Notes under the pieces: model-generated | Told to the model about the DNA's origin: nothing | Database searches by the model: none | The model's input: only the letters and a program-made list of their open reading frames with translations | Made by a program: the position numbers and the translations under genes | Shown here: in pieces, positions 17,848-25,150 of the stretch | How positions within the stretch are numbered: position 1 is the stretch's first letter | How the letters are laid out: every line of letters starts with the position of its first letter | Assembly (NCBI GenBank): GCA_900318035.1 | Contig: ONJC01000010.1 | Span: forward strand, 1-64,000 | Reading direction: 5' to 3' | DNA length: 64,000 nt | From: an uncultured Methanobrevibacter sp. | GTDB lineage: Archaea; Methanobacteriota; Methanobacteria; Methanobacteriales; Methanobacteriaceae

Positions 17848-17865
17848 TTTTAAAGGGTTGATTTA

Positions 17866-18423
17866 ATGTTAGTTGAATGCTATGATGAAAGAGGCGCTGA
17901 AGTTTACGAAATCATCATCAAACAAATCTTTCAGGATTTGGTTTTAGGAGCTTCCGTTGATGATTTGAGAGCTTATGTCAATCCTGACGATCCTGTATTT
18001 GTCTTAGCTATTAAAATGAAGAAAACTTCAAATGCAGTTGCTTTTGGAGATGTGGCTACTTTAACTTATGTTAAGGATGACGACATTACCAGAATTATAG
18101 TTGATAATGAAAATTATCTCCCGAATATCTTAAAGCAGTTATGGAGAAGATATTCAAGGGAGGAAATTTATCAGCCAAACAGATATCAGCTGGAAATTGC
18201 AGGCGACCATGTTGATTTGAGTACCATTATTGTAGATGACCCTCACTCCAATCTGCAAAGAAGGGTTTATGATGCAATATTTAGGATATTGCCTGAAGGA
18301 TTTAAAATCATTAAGGACATGTCAACAGAAGACATCGTTACTGTTGTAGCTACTGACGAGCTAATTGCCGATGCATGGATTGAAAAAGCTAATGAATATA
18401 TTGCTGAGTTAAGTGACCAATAG
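17866..18423 (+). CDS. mmp17: Methanogenesis marker protein 17
   Basis: 185 aa, begins MLVECYDERGAEVYEIIIKQIFQDL, with VNPDDPVFVLAIKMKK and a conserved middle LWRRYSREEIYQPNRYQLEI. This is the methanogenesis marker 17 pattern. From memory, it is reported in the MCR activation complex with McrC, Mmp3 and Mmp7. It has almost no cysteine (one near the N-terminus), so it probably does not hold a cluster alone. It follows mmp15 by 18 bp and is the last gene of the mmp operon. nifB follows after a 66 bp spacer that carries its own promoter. Confidence 0.88.
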   Translation: MLVECYDERGAEVYEIIIKQIFQDLVLGASVDDLRAYVNPDDPVFVLAIKMKKTSNAVAFGDVATLTYVKDDDITRIIVDNENYLPNILKQLWRRYSREEIYQPNRYQLEIAGDHVDLSTIIVDDPHSNLQRRVYDAIFRILPEGFKIIKDMSTEDIVTVVATDELIADAWIEKANEYIAELSDQ

Positions 18424-18425
18424 AA

Positions 18426-18456
18426 AACTTTAAATATTTGTTCGTATCAATACAAA
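18426..18456 (+). promoter_or_regulatory. nifB promoter with MsvR-like palindrome
   Basis: A TATA-like ACTTTAAATATTTG (18427-18440) is followed directly by TTCGTA-TCAA-TACAAA (18441-18456), a near-perfect inverted repeat (TTCGTA against TACAAA, expected TACGAA). The redox-sensing repressor MsvR of methanogens is, as I recall, bound to TTCGTA-N4-TACGAA boxes. Position just past the TATA box fits repression. Confidence 0.45.
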
Positions 18457-18489
18457 ATAACAGTAGTTATATATTGGAGAAGTGATAGT

Positions 18490-19356
18490 ATGGCTGAACA
18501 CAAAGGTTCAAGATTTGCACACATAACAAAAGCACATCCATGTTTCAATGAAAAAATGCACGATAAGGTAGGTAGGGCACATGTGCCGGTTGCACCTAAA
18601 TGTAATATCTTTTGTAACTTCTGTACAAGAGATATTAATGATGAAGAAAACAGACCGGGAGTTGCAAGCTGTGTAATGGATGCAGATGCTGCAATCAAAC
18701 ATGTTAATGACGTTACTGCTGATGGTCCTATTGCTGTTGTAGGGGTTGCAGGACCGGGGGATTCACTGGCTAACGAGGAAACATTCAAATTCTTTGAAAA
18801 ACTTGCTAGCGAACAACCTGATTTAATCAAATGTATGAGTACAAATGGACTTTTACTTCCAAAATATGCAGATAAGCTTGCAGAACTTGGAGTAAATTCC
18901 GTTACAGTAACAATAAATGCAATCGATCCTGATATAGCAAAAGACATCTATTCTTTCATTAAGTATGAAGGTAAAGTTTACAAAGGTCGTGAAGCTGTAG
19001 AAATCTTAATTAAAAACCAATTGGAGGGTGTTGAAAAAGCGGCCGCCAACGGTATGGTGGTTAAAGTTAACTCAGTTTTAATACCTGGATTGAATGATGA
19101 GCATATTGTTGAAATAGCTAAAGAGGTTAAAAAAAGAGGTGCTTCTTTAATGAACATTTTACCATTAATTCCTTTAGCTAAGATGAAAGACTATGAGCGT
19201 CCGGACTGTTCAATGATGGAAAGCATTAGAGAACAGGTTGAAGAAATCATACCGGTATTTAGGGCATGCACACAATGCAGGGCAGATGCTTATGGAATAC
19301 CTGGTAAGAAAAGCGAAGATCATCATTTAGGAATGACTCCACAAAGTCATTACTAA
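18490..19356 (+). CDS. nifB: Radical SAM NifB-family cofactor assembly protein
   Basis: 288 aa. NifB fuses two 4Fe-4S clusters and inserts a carbide to form the 8Fe-9S-C precursor of nitrogenase cofactor. Seen here: AHPCFNEKMHDKVGRAHVPV at the N-terminus, the radical SAM CxxxCxxC in PKCNIFCNFC, VAGPGDSLAN, and the C-terminal CTQCRADAYG that holds an accessory cluster. There is no NifX-like C-terminal domain and no other nif gene in the window. The position behind five mmp genes suggests the cluster is made for MCR activation rather than for nitrogen fixation. GGAGAAGTGAT precedes the ATG. Confidence 0.9.
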   Translation: MAEHKGSRFAHITKAHPCFNEKMHDKVGRAHVPVAPKCNIFCNFCTRDINDEENRPGVASCVMDADAAIKHVNDVTADGPIAVVGVAGPGDSLANEETFKFFEKLASEQPDLIKCMSTNGLLLPKYADKLAELGVNSVTVTINAIDPDIAKDIYSFIKYEGKVYKGREAVEILIKNQLEGVEKAAANGMVVKVNSVLIPGLNDEHIVEIAKEVKKRGASLMNILPLIPLAKMKDYERPDCSMMESIREQVEEIIPVFRACTQCRADAYGIPGKKSEDHHLGMTPQSHY

Positions 19357-19456
19357 ATCTCTTTTTTTATTTTAATAAATCAATTTTTAATGGTTATTTT
19401 TTTTTGTATGTGATGGTTTTCACTGCAATTTTAATCAGATTAAAAAAAGAATGAGG

Positions 19457-19475
19457 TGAGCGTTTTGAACGCTCA
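19457..19475 (-). terminator. Hairpin terminator of the Ig-like gene
   Basis: TGAGCGTT and AACGCTCA form a perfect stem around a short TTG loop. On the minus strand it lies about 10 bp after the stop codon and is followed by a T-rich run (TTCTTTTTTTA). Confidence 0.7.
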
Positions 19476-19484
19476 AATTAAATA

Positions 19485-20105
19485 TTATTCTAAATTAGTA
19501 TTTCCTTTTGCCTCTTGTTCTGCATAATGTGAAGCTATTTCATATGCGTCCATACCGTCATTTTGTCCGCCTTTAATAACTCCAAATTGGTTGTAGTAGA
19601 AGTTGTACTCAGCATCATAGTAAAGTATTTCGCCGGTATCGTTGGTAGCATTTGTAGCATTTTTAGTAGCATTATCATATTTTATAGTACTTGCAGTTGA
19701 GTTAGCATTGGTTTTATCGTTTTTGGATGTTCCTTCAACGATTTTAATGGTTTCTTCTAATTTGCAAGGGTTATATTTTTCATTTCCAGTATAGTTGATA
19801 ATAACTTTGTGGTCACCTAAAGCCTCATTAAACAATACCAGATATCCTTTACCGTGCTCATCAGTAATGACTGAGTAGTTTTCATATTTTCCATTTACTT
19901 CAAAGCTGATGTTTACTTTTTGTGATGCAATTTCTTTTCCTTGTGCATCTTTAAGTTGGAATTCAATGTCATCTCCATTTTTCAAGGTTTTTTCACTTAA
20001 CATTTTTATTTCAGTGTTGACTTTTGCTTCGGCAGCGATTGCGCTTCCGGCCACAACAGCAACAATGAAAACACTTAAGAGTACTAAAATTATTTTTTTG
20101 TTCAT
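19485..20105 (-). CDS. Secreted Ig-like domain protein
   Basis: 206 aa from the ATG at 20105. An in-frame ATG 21 codons upstream lacks a ribosome binding site, whereas AAGGAGGG lies 6 bases before this one and the protein then begins with a proper signal peptide (MNKKIILVLLSVFIVAVVAG, cleavage likely after AIA). An Ig-like module (about 30-115) has KTLKNGDDIEFQLKDAQGKE and VITDEHGKGYLVLFNE. A Asn/Thr-rich linker leads to a Tyr-rich C-terminus (YYDAEYNFYYNQFG). Probably a cell-surface protein. Function unknown. Confidence 0.75.
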   Translation of the reverse strand: MNKKIILVLLSVFIVAVVAGSAIAAEAKVNTEIKMLSEKTLKNGDDIEFQLKDAQGKEIASQKVNISFEVNGKYENYSVITDEHGKGYLVLFNEALGDHKVIINYTGNEKYNPCKLEETIKIVEGTSKNDKTNANSTASTIKYDNATKNATNATNDTGEILYYDAEYNFYYNQFGVIKGGQNDGMDAYEIASHYAEQEAKGNTNLE

Positions 20106-20311
20106 TATTTCCCTCCTTAATTTTATTTTATATTCAGACATATAAATATATTTGTTATTCGTATTCACATAGAATTTAATATTGTTGTCAGTATATTATT
20201 TTTGAGGTTATTTGTTTTCATTGCATTTTCTAAATCGCAAAATTAAATATGAATGAAAAAGATAATTTAATTAGTAACGTTAATTTTATAATTTTCGAGG
20301 AAAGCGATAAT

Positions 20312-21232
20312 ATGGTTAAAACTTATGTTTTTGGACATAAAAGTCCTGATAGTGATAGTATCACCTCCAGTTTAGTAATGACTAACTTGGAAAGGGAATT
20401 AGGAAACGATGAAGCTCAAGCTTTTAGATTAGGTAACATCAACAAGGAAACTGAATTTATTTTAAACTATCTTGGCATTGAAGCGCCGGAATTATTGGAA
20501 AGTGTTGAAGATGATGCTAATGTCATTTTAGTTGACCACAACTCTCCTGCCGAATCAGTGGACAATTTGGAAAATGCCAAAATTTTAAAAGTTGTTGATC
20601 ACCATAAGCTTGCTTTGGAAACTTCATACCCGTTATTTTTAAGATTTGAACCTGTCGGATGTACAGAAACTATCTTATGCAAACTATATGAAGAAAATGG
20701 TGTAGAAATTTCAAAAGAAATAGCTACTTTAATGTTATCTGCAATTATTTCAGACACTTTGCTTTTAAAATCACCTACAACAACTGATGATGATAAGGCA
20801 GCTATTGAAAAACTCTCAAAAATTGCTGAAATTGATGCAGAGGAATATGGTTTGGAAATGCTTAAGGCAGGGACTGATTTAAGTAGTTTCACTATTGAGG
20901 AAATTTTGGCACTTGATGCAAAACAGATTGACTTTAAGGATGTTAAATCAATTGTAAATCAGGTCAATACTGCTGATATCAGTGATGTCATGGCAATGAA
21001 GGATGATTTGGAAGAAGGGATTAATAAAATCATTGAAGATGAAGATTTGGACTTATTTATGCTTTTGATTACTGATATTGTAAACAGCAACTCTCAGGTA
21101 ATTGCACTTGGTAAGGATGCGTCTTTGGTTGAAAAGGCATATGGCGTGACATTGGAGGATAATACTGTTTTGCTTGAAGGTGTAGTTTCACGTAAAAAAC
21201 AGGTAGTGCCGATTATGACTGAAAACGCATAA
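20312..21232 (+). CDS. ppaC: Manganese-dependent inorganic pyrophosphatase
   Basis: 306 aa from the ATG at 20312. An upstream in-frame ATG (20249) would add 21 residues of non-conserved sequence and is less likely, as the family begins with the metal site. DHH-family motifs: VFGHKSPDSDSIT (His, Asp, Asp), VDHNSP, VVDHHKLALE (DHH) and the C-terminal SRKKQVVPIM (substrate-binding Arg-Lys-Lys). It hydrolyses PPi in the cytosol using Mn2+ and pulls biosynthetic reactions forward. It is a single gene with its own spacer; no operon partner. Confidence 0.93.
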   Translation: MVKTYVFGHKSPDSDSITSSLVMTNLERELGNDEAQAFRLGNINKETEFILNYLGIEAPELLESVEDDANVILVDHNSPAESVDNLENAKILKVVDHHKLALETSYPLFLRFEPVGCTETILCKLYEENGVEISKEIATLMLSAIISDTLLLKSPTTTDDDKAAIEKLSKIAEIDAEEYGLEMLKAGTDLSSFTIEEILALDAKQIDFKDVKSIVNQVNTADISDVMAMKDDLEEGINKIIEDEDLDLFMLLITDIVNSNSQVIALGKDASLVEKAYGVTLEDNTVLLEGVVSRKKQVVPIMTENA

Positions 21233-21272
21233 AGTATTATTCTGTTGTAAACAATTCAATTTTACATAAAAA

Positions 21273-21281
21273 TTTATAAAT
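21273..21281 (+). promoter_or_regulatory. TATA box of mtnA transcript
   Basis: TTTATAAAT-type element 190 bp before the mtnA ATG. A start about 25-30 bp downstream would place the 5' end at the first hairpin of the structured leader. Confidence 0.5.
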
Positions 21282-21300
21282 GATAACTTGATAATGTATT

Positions 21301-21432
21301 ATATAAGATGTATTTTTAATACGTCTCTAATCAAAAAATCCTTTATTGGGTTATTTACAAAAAAAGCATAGTTATAAACAATGCTCAAGCATTAAACAAA
21401 ATTAGAAACTAACACTTAATTATGCTTTTTTT
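21301..21432 (+). ncRNA. Structured 5' leader before mtnA (candidate regulatory RNA)
   Basis: Hairpin 1: GATGTATT/AATACGTC with a TTT loop (21307-21325). Then a 12 bp outer helix, AAAAAAAGCATA (21359-21370) with TATGCTTTTTTT (21421-21432), encloses two small hairpins: AATGC-TCAA-GCATT and TTAG-AAA-CTAA. The closing strand ends in a T7 run followed by more T-rich sequence before the mtnA ribosome binding site. This looks like a multibranch RNA ending in a terminator-like helix. No known riboswitch class was recognised. Confidence 0.5.
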
Positions 21433-21468
21433 ATCTATTTTTATGACATTTTTTTTAAAGGTGTTAAT

Positions 21469-22398
21469 ATGAAAACACTTGAATGGGAAGATAATAAATT
21501 AAAACTTATTGATCAAAGAAAACTTCCTGATGAGTTGACTTATGTTTATTGCGATAATTATCGGGATGTTATAACTGCAATCAAAAACATGACTGTTCGT
21601 GGTGCTCCTGCAATTGGTGTATCAGCGGCTTTTGGAATGGCTCTTGCAGATATTGATGGTGTTGATTTGGATAAGGCTGCAGTGGAGATTAAGGCTGCAA
21701 GACCGACTGCGGTTAATCTGTTTTGGGCTGTTGACAGGGTGTTAGGCAGTGATGATGCCCTTGGTGAAGCACTCAAAATGTATGAAGAGGATATGGCAAC
21801 AAACAGAGCTATCGGGAAATATGGTGCTGAAATAATCGACGATGGTGATACTGTATTGACTCACTGCAACGCTGGTGCTCTTGCATGTGTTGATTACGGA
21901 ACTGCATTGGGTGTATTTAGGGCAGCACGTGATGCCGGCAAAAACATTAATGTGATTTGTGATGAAACCCGTCCGCGCGGACAGGGAGCAAGTTTAAGTG
22001 TTTGGGAAATGCAGCAAGAAAACATTCCTGTAAAGCTGATTCCTGATGTGGCTTCAGGATTTTTGATGTCACAGGGAAAAATAGACAAGGTTGTAATAGG
22101 CGCTGACAGAATCGCAAAGGGTGGTGTCGTTAACAAGGTGGGGTCATTTATGGTGGCGCTGGCTGCAAAACACCATGACATTCCGTTTTATGTGGCAGCA
22201 CCATATTCAACTTTTGATGATGAAATCAATATTTATGATACTGTAATCGAAGAGAGGGACGGTGATGAGGTAAGATACTATGGCGGTGCAAGAATCTGTC
22301 CTGAAGGTACAGAGGTTATTAATCCTGCTTTCGATATAACTCCAAAGGAATTGATTACAGGCATAATTACTGAAAAAGGAATTATTGACCCAATCTAA
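21469..22398 (+). CDS. mtnA: S-methyl-5-thioribose-1-phosphate isomerase (MtnA family)
   Basis: 309 aa, eIF2B-alpha-like isomerase fold. It converts methylthioribose-1-phosphate to methylthioribulose-1-phosphate in salvage of the SAM by-product methylthioadenosine. Motifs: MTVRGAPAIGVSAAFGMALA, THCNAGALACVDYGTALG, CDETRPRGQGASLSVWEM (catalytic Cys region) and VIGADRIAKGGVVNKVGSF. The close relative ribose-1,5-bisphosphate isomerase is an alternative, but the N-terminal TLEWEDNKLKLIDQRKLP start and GAGA-less motifs favour MtnA. AAAGGTG precedes the ATG. The gene has a long structured leader. Confidence 0.88.
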   Translation: MKTLEWEDNKLKLIDQRKLPDELTYVYCDNYRDVITAIKNMTVRGAPAIGVSAAFGMALADIDGVDLDKAAVEIKAARPTAVNLFWAVDRVLGSDDALGEALKMYEEDMATNRAIGKYGAEIIDDGDTVLTHCNAGALACVDYGTALGVFRAARDAGKNINVICDETRPRGQGASLSVWEMQQENIPVKLIPDVASGFLMSQGKIDKVVIGADRIAKGGVVNKVGSFMVALAAKHHDIPFYVAAPYSTFDDEINIYDTVIEERDGDEVRYYGGARICPEGTEVINPAFDITPKELITGIITEKGIIDPI

Positions 22399-22470
22399 TA
22401 ATATGTAAATCAATGTGTTTTAATATGATGATGTTCAAATAGTAATATAAGTTTAACATAAGGTGATAGA

Positions 22471-22797
22471 ATGCAAATCAAATGTAACAAAGAAGAAAAA
22501 TTACCTCCGTTAATAGAAGATTTAGTTAATGAACTGCAAAAAGATGATTTTGTACATTTTAAAATATTATGTGCAAATGAGGTTCATCATTTCCATAAGG
22601 AAGATGACACAATCATAGAGTTTCAGTTAACCTATGTAAAAGAAACCAGACCTAATGGGGACATGCTGTATATAGCTTATCCTGATATTTTCAGAGTTAA
22701 ATTATATAGGGATTTAGAACAATATCTTGAAGATGAAAAGAAAGCTGATGCTTTTGATGATTCTGATTTATGGACAGGTAATAGGATTATTTTCTAA
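22471..22797 (+). CDS. Conserved hypothetical small protein
   Basis: 108 aa, acidic, no family recognised. It has no signal peptide or membrane helix. A helical start (EKLPPLIEDLVNELQKDDF) leads to a beta-rich middle (FKILCANEVHHFHKEDDTII) and a C-terminal acidic stretch. The HHFHKEDD segment could bind metal, but this is only a guess. AAGGTGAT lies 4 bases before the ATG. It is convergent with trm5, whose stop is 12 bp away, and unrelated in direction to any partner. Confidence 0.6.
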   Translation: MQIKCNKEEKLPPLIEDLVNELQKDDFVHFKILCANEVHHFHKEDDTIIEFQLTYVKETRPNGDMLYIAYPDIFRVKLYRDLEQYLEDEKKADAFDDSDLWTGNRIIF

Positions 22798-22808
22798 TTA
22801 CCTATCTT

Positions 22809-23813
22809 TTAATTTTTTAAAATCTTTCCGTCGATGGCAACATGCCATTCGTCGGGCGAAATGGATTTTACCTTTCTGCAATTTTTAATTTCCACTTTTT
22901 TTCCCGCATTTTTGCATGCTGTTTCAAGACGTTTTATTCCCTGTTCATATCCATTGGAAAACTCATAGTAATTGATTGTTCCACCATCTTTAATTAAATC
23001 AACTGCAACATCAAGGAAAGTGTATGCAAGGCCTGGAAGGTTCATAATGATTCTATCAAATTTGCAGTTAAATGACTTTGAGACTTCTCTCACATCTCCG
23101 CAGTATGGTTTGATGGTCCCCTTCAGTTTGTTTAACCTGATATTTTCCTCCAGATATTTTATTGCAGATTCGTTAATGTCAACTGAGATGATTTCCACAT
23201 TTTTGTTTCTAGCTATCACAATCGGGAAAGGACCTATTCCACAGAACATATCCAGGATTTTTTCACCGTCATTGACATTTTCCATTACTCGTTTTCGCTC
23301 TGTTGCAAGTCTAGGTGAGAAATAGACTTCACGAACATCAAGTTTCAGGCGCGCTCCATGTTCCTTGTGAATTGTAACAGAATCGTCAACACCTGCTAAA
23401 AATTCCAAATCTCGAATGCGTATTGTTCCTTTAATTGCACTTTTTTTCATATAAATTGCTTTTCTTTTTGTAAATTTATATGCCGCATCTCCAATGATTT
23501 GCCTTTTGTCGTATAATTCATCGGGGATTTCCAGAATCACGATATCTCCAATCGTGTCGAAAGAGGTTTTTAGGTTTTCAATTTCCTCTGCAGTCAGTTC
23601 ATCCTCAAGCAGTTCGGAGAAATTTTTAACAATCTTTTTCATTGGCTCCAATTCAATATCAACGATTTCATAGTCATCAAGGTCCTCATTGACTGGAATA
23701 TATCCGTATTCCTCCTCTGCCTTGATACGAAAATCCATGTTCATCTGGCCTTTTTCCATTAGTTTTATACGGGTGTCATTCAATTGTTTTAATGGAACTT
23801 TTACACATTTCAT
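22809..23813 (-). CDS. trm5: tRNA (guanine37-N1)-methyltransferase Trm5
   Basis: 334 aa. Trm5 methylates N1 of G37 next to the anticodon, preventing frameshifting, and in archaea also starts wyosine synthesis. Seen: an N-terminal extension typical of archaeal Trm5 (about 1-110), the SAM-binding motif DMFCGIGPFPIVIARN around 195, VDINESAIKYLEENI, and the catalytic MNLPGLAYTFLDVA (NLPG in place of NPPY). The C-terminus ends with the conserved VKSISPDEWHVAIDGKI. It is divergent from dphB with only 36 bp between the starts. Confidence 0.92.
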   Translation of the reverse strand: MKCVKVPLKQLNDTRIKLMEKGQMNMDFRIKAEEEYGYIPVNEDLDDYEIVDIELEPMKKIVKNFSELLEDELTAEEIENLKTSFDTIGDIVILEIPDELYDKRQIIGDAAYKFTKRKAIYMKKSAIKGTIRIRDLEFLAGVDDSVTIHKEHGARLKLDVREVYFSPRLATERKRVMENVNDGEKILDMFCGIGPFPIVIARNKNVEIISVDINESAIKYLEENIRLNKLKGTIKPYCGDVREVSKSFNCKFDRIIMNLPGLAYTFLDVAVDLIKDGGTINYYEFSNGYEQGIKRLETACKNAGKKVEIKNCRKVKSISPDEWHVAIDGKILKN

Positions 23814-23849
23814 AAGATTTATTATGTTTAAATTATTATATAATTTAAT

Positions 23850-24641
23850 ATGTTTTATTTAGTTGGTTTAGGATTATTTGATGAAAAGGACATATCTTTA
23901 AAAGGTTTGGAATGTTTAAAAAAAGTTGATAAGATTTATGCCGAATTTTTCACATCCAGATTGTTCGGATCCAGTCTGGAAGCTATTGAAGAGTTAATCG
24001 GAAAGGAAATTGAAGTCCTGGTAAGGGGTGAGGTTGAAGAGGAACACAAGTTCATCGAGGAAGCCAAAACTTCCGATGTCGCATTGGTTACTGGAGGAGA
24101 TCCCTTGATTGCAACAACTCACAGTGACTTTTTAGTGCAATGCTCAAAAAAGGGGATTGACTATGAAGTAATTCACGGCTCTTCAATATTATCATCTGCA
24201 CCAGCTATTTCAGGTCTACAAGGTTACAAATTCGGTAAAGTAACTACAATTCCTTTTCCGGATTATAATTTTTATCCAAAATCTCCTTACGAAGCTATTG
24301 AGGAAAACTTGAAAATGGATTTGCATACATTGGTTTTGCTTGATATTCAAGCTCACAAGGACCGCTACATGACTGTCAATCAGGGTTTGGAATACCTTTT
24401 GAACATTAAAGATACTTTGGACCGCCAAGGTTTGATTGATGAAGATACTTTAGCGATGGGTATTGCACGTGTTGGTTCAAAAGACGTCTGCGTTAGAGCT
24501 GGTAAAATCTCTGAATTGATTGATTTTGATTTTGGAGGTCCACTTCATTGTATAATAATTCCATCAAAACTTCACATTGTCGAAGCGGAGTATTTGGTTC
24601 AAATTGCCGGAGCGGATTCTAATATTCTTGATGATGTTTGA
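23850..24641 (+). CDS. dphB: Diphthine synthase
   Basis: 263 aa, archaeal Dph5. It trimethylates the modified histidine of elongation factor 2 with SAM in diphthamide synthesis. The tetrapyrrole-methylase fold is clear: MFYLVGLGLFDEKDISLKGL, VALVTGGDPLIATTHSD, HGSSILSSAPAISGLQGYKFG, and TIPFPDYNFYPKSPYE. There is no ribosome binding site, and AT-rich promoter-like sequence comes to within 20 bp of the ATG, so the transcript is probably leaderless. It shares a short divergent promoter region with trm5, another translation-linked modifying enzyme. Confidence 0.95.
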   Translation: MFYLVGLGLFDEKDISLKGLECLKKVDKIYAEFFTSRLFGSSLEAIEELIGKEIEVLVRGEVEEEHKFIEEAKTSDVALVTGGDPLIATTHSDFLVQCSKKGIDYEVIHGSSILSSAPAISGLQGYKFGKVTTIPFPDYNFYPKSPYEAIEENLKMDLHTLVLLDIQAHKDRYMTVNQGLEYLLNIKDTLDRQGLIDEDTLAMGIARVGSKDVCVRAGKISELIDFDFGGPLHCIIIPSKLHIVEAEYLVQIAGADSNILDDV

Positions 24642-24651
24642 TTAATGTAAA

Positions 24652-24804
24652 GGGGGAGTTGGAAGTAGTTTTCACCACTTCCATGTTTTAGAACATATTT
24701 TTAACATTTCGGAGATTATAAAATGATTGACTGATGTTCATAGATAGATATGTAATTTAATTCATATCGTTTATTACTTATATTTTAATTCTATTTAAAT
24801 GTTA
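24652..24804 (+). repeat. Non-coding duplicated element, copy 1
   Basis: Starts with a G-run (AGGGGGAG), then a hairpin GGAAGTAG...CACTTCC, then GGAGATTATAAAATGATTGA and ACTTATATTTTAATT. The same blocks in the same order occur in copy 2 about 275 bp downstream, with roughly comparable length (about 155 bp). It contains no ORF of note. Confidence 0.7.
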
Positions 24805-24929
24805 TTGTTTTTTTTTCAAAAATAAAGTGAACAATTTTTTCATATATTTTTCAAAAAATCCATAATATTGTCTTTAAAATTGTGTTTATATGGATATAAT
24901 TTCTTGAATATGAAATTTTCAGTAAAAAA

Positions 24930-25086
24930 AGGGGGGGGAATTTTGGAAGTAGTTTTATTTGCTACTTCCTTAATGAAACATATTCTAATCATTTTGGAGA
25001 TTATAAAATGGTTGAATTATGTCATGTACAAATATGAAATTCAATTCACATCGTATAATACTTATATTTTAATATTATATAAATGT
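24930..25086 (+). repeat. Non-coding duplicated element, copy 2
   Basis: G-run of eight bases, then hairpin GGAAGTAG (24945-24952) with CTACTTCC (24962-24969), then GGAGATTATAAAATGGTTGA and ACTTATATTTTAATAT. The hairpin stem is better here (8 of 8 pairs) than in copy 1. A short ORF crosses this copy but has no support as a gene. The spacer 24805-24929 between copies is AT-rich with no gene. Confidence 0.7.
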
Positions 25087-25119
25087 TTTCATTTAATTTT
25101 TAAAATTAAAAAAGAATAA

Positions 25120-25150
25120 AAAAGGATTTTAATATTCGTAAAATCCTTTT
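25120..25150 (-). terminator. Hairpin terminator overlapping the stop of the dehydrogenase gene
   Basis: AAAAGGATTTTA (25120-25131) pairs with TAAAATCCTTTT (25139-25150) over 12 bp with a short loop that contains part of the last codons. On the minus strand it is followed by a T-rich run. Confidence 0.7.

Noticed and set aside
24868-25119. 83-residue plus-strand ORF across the second duplicated element
   Set aside because: It has no ribosome binding site, its sequence is Ile/Leu/Tyr-rich with homopolymer-derived codons, and copy 1 of the same element has no matching frame.
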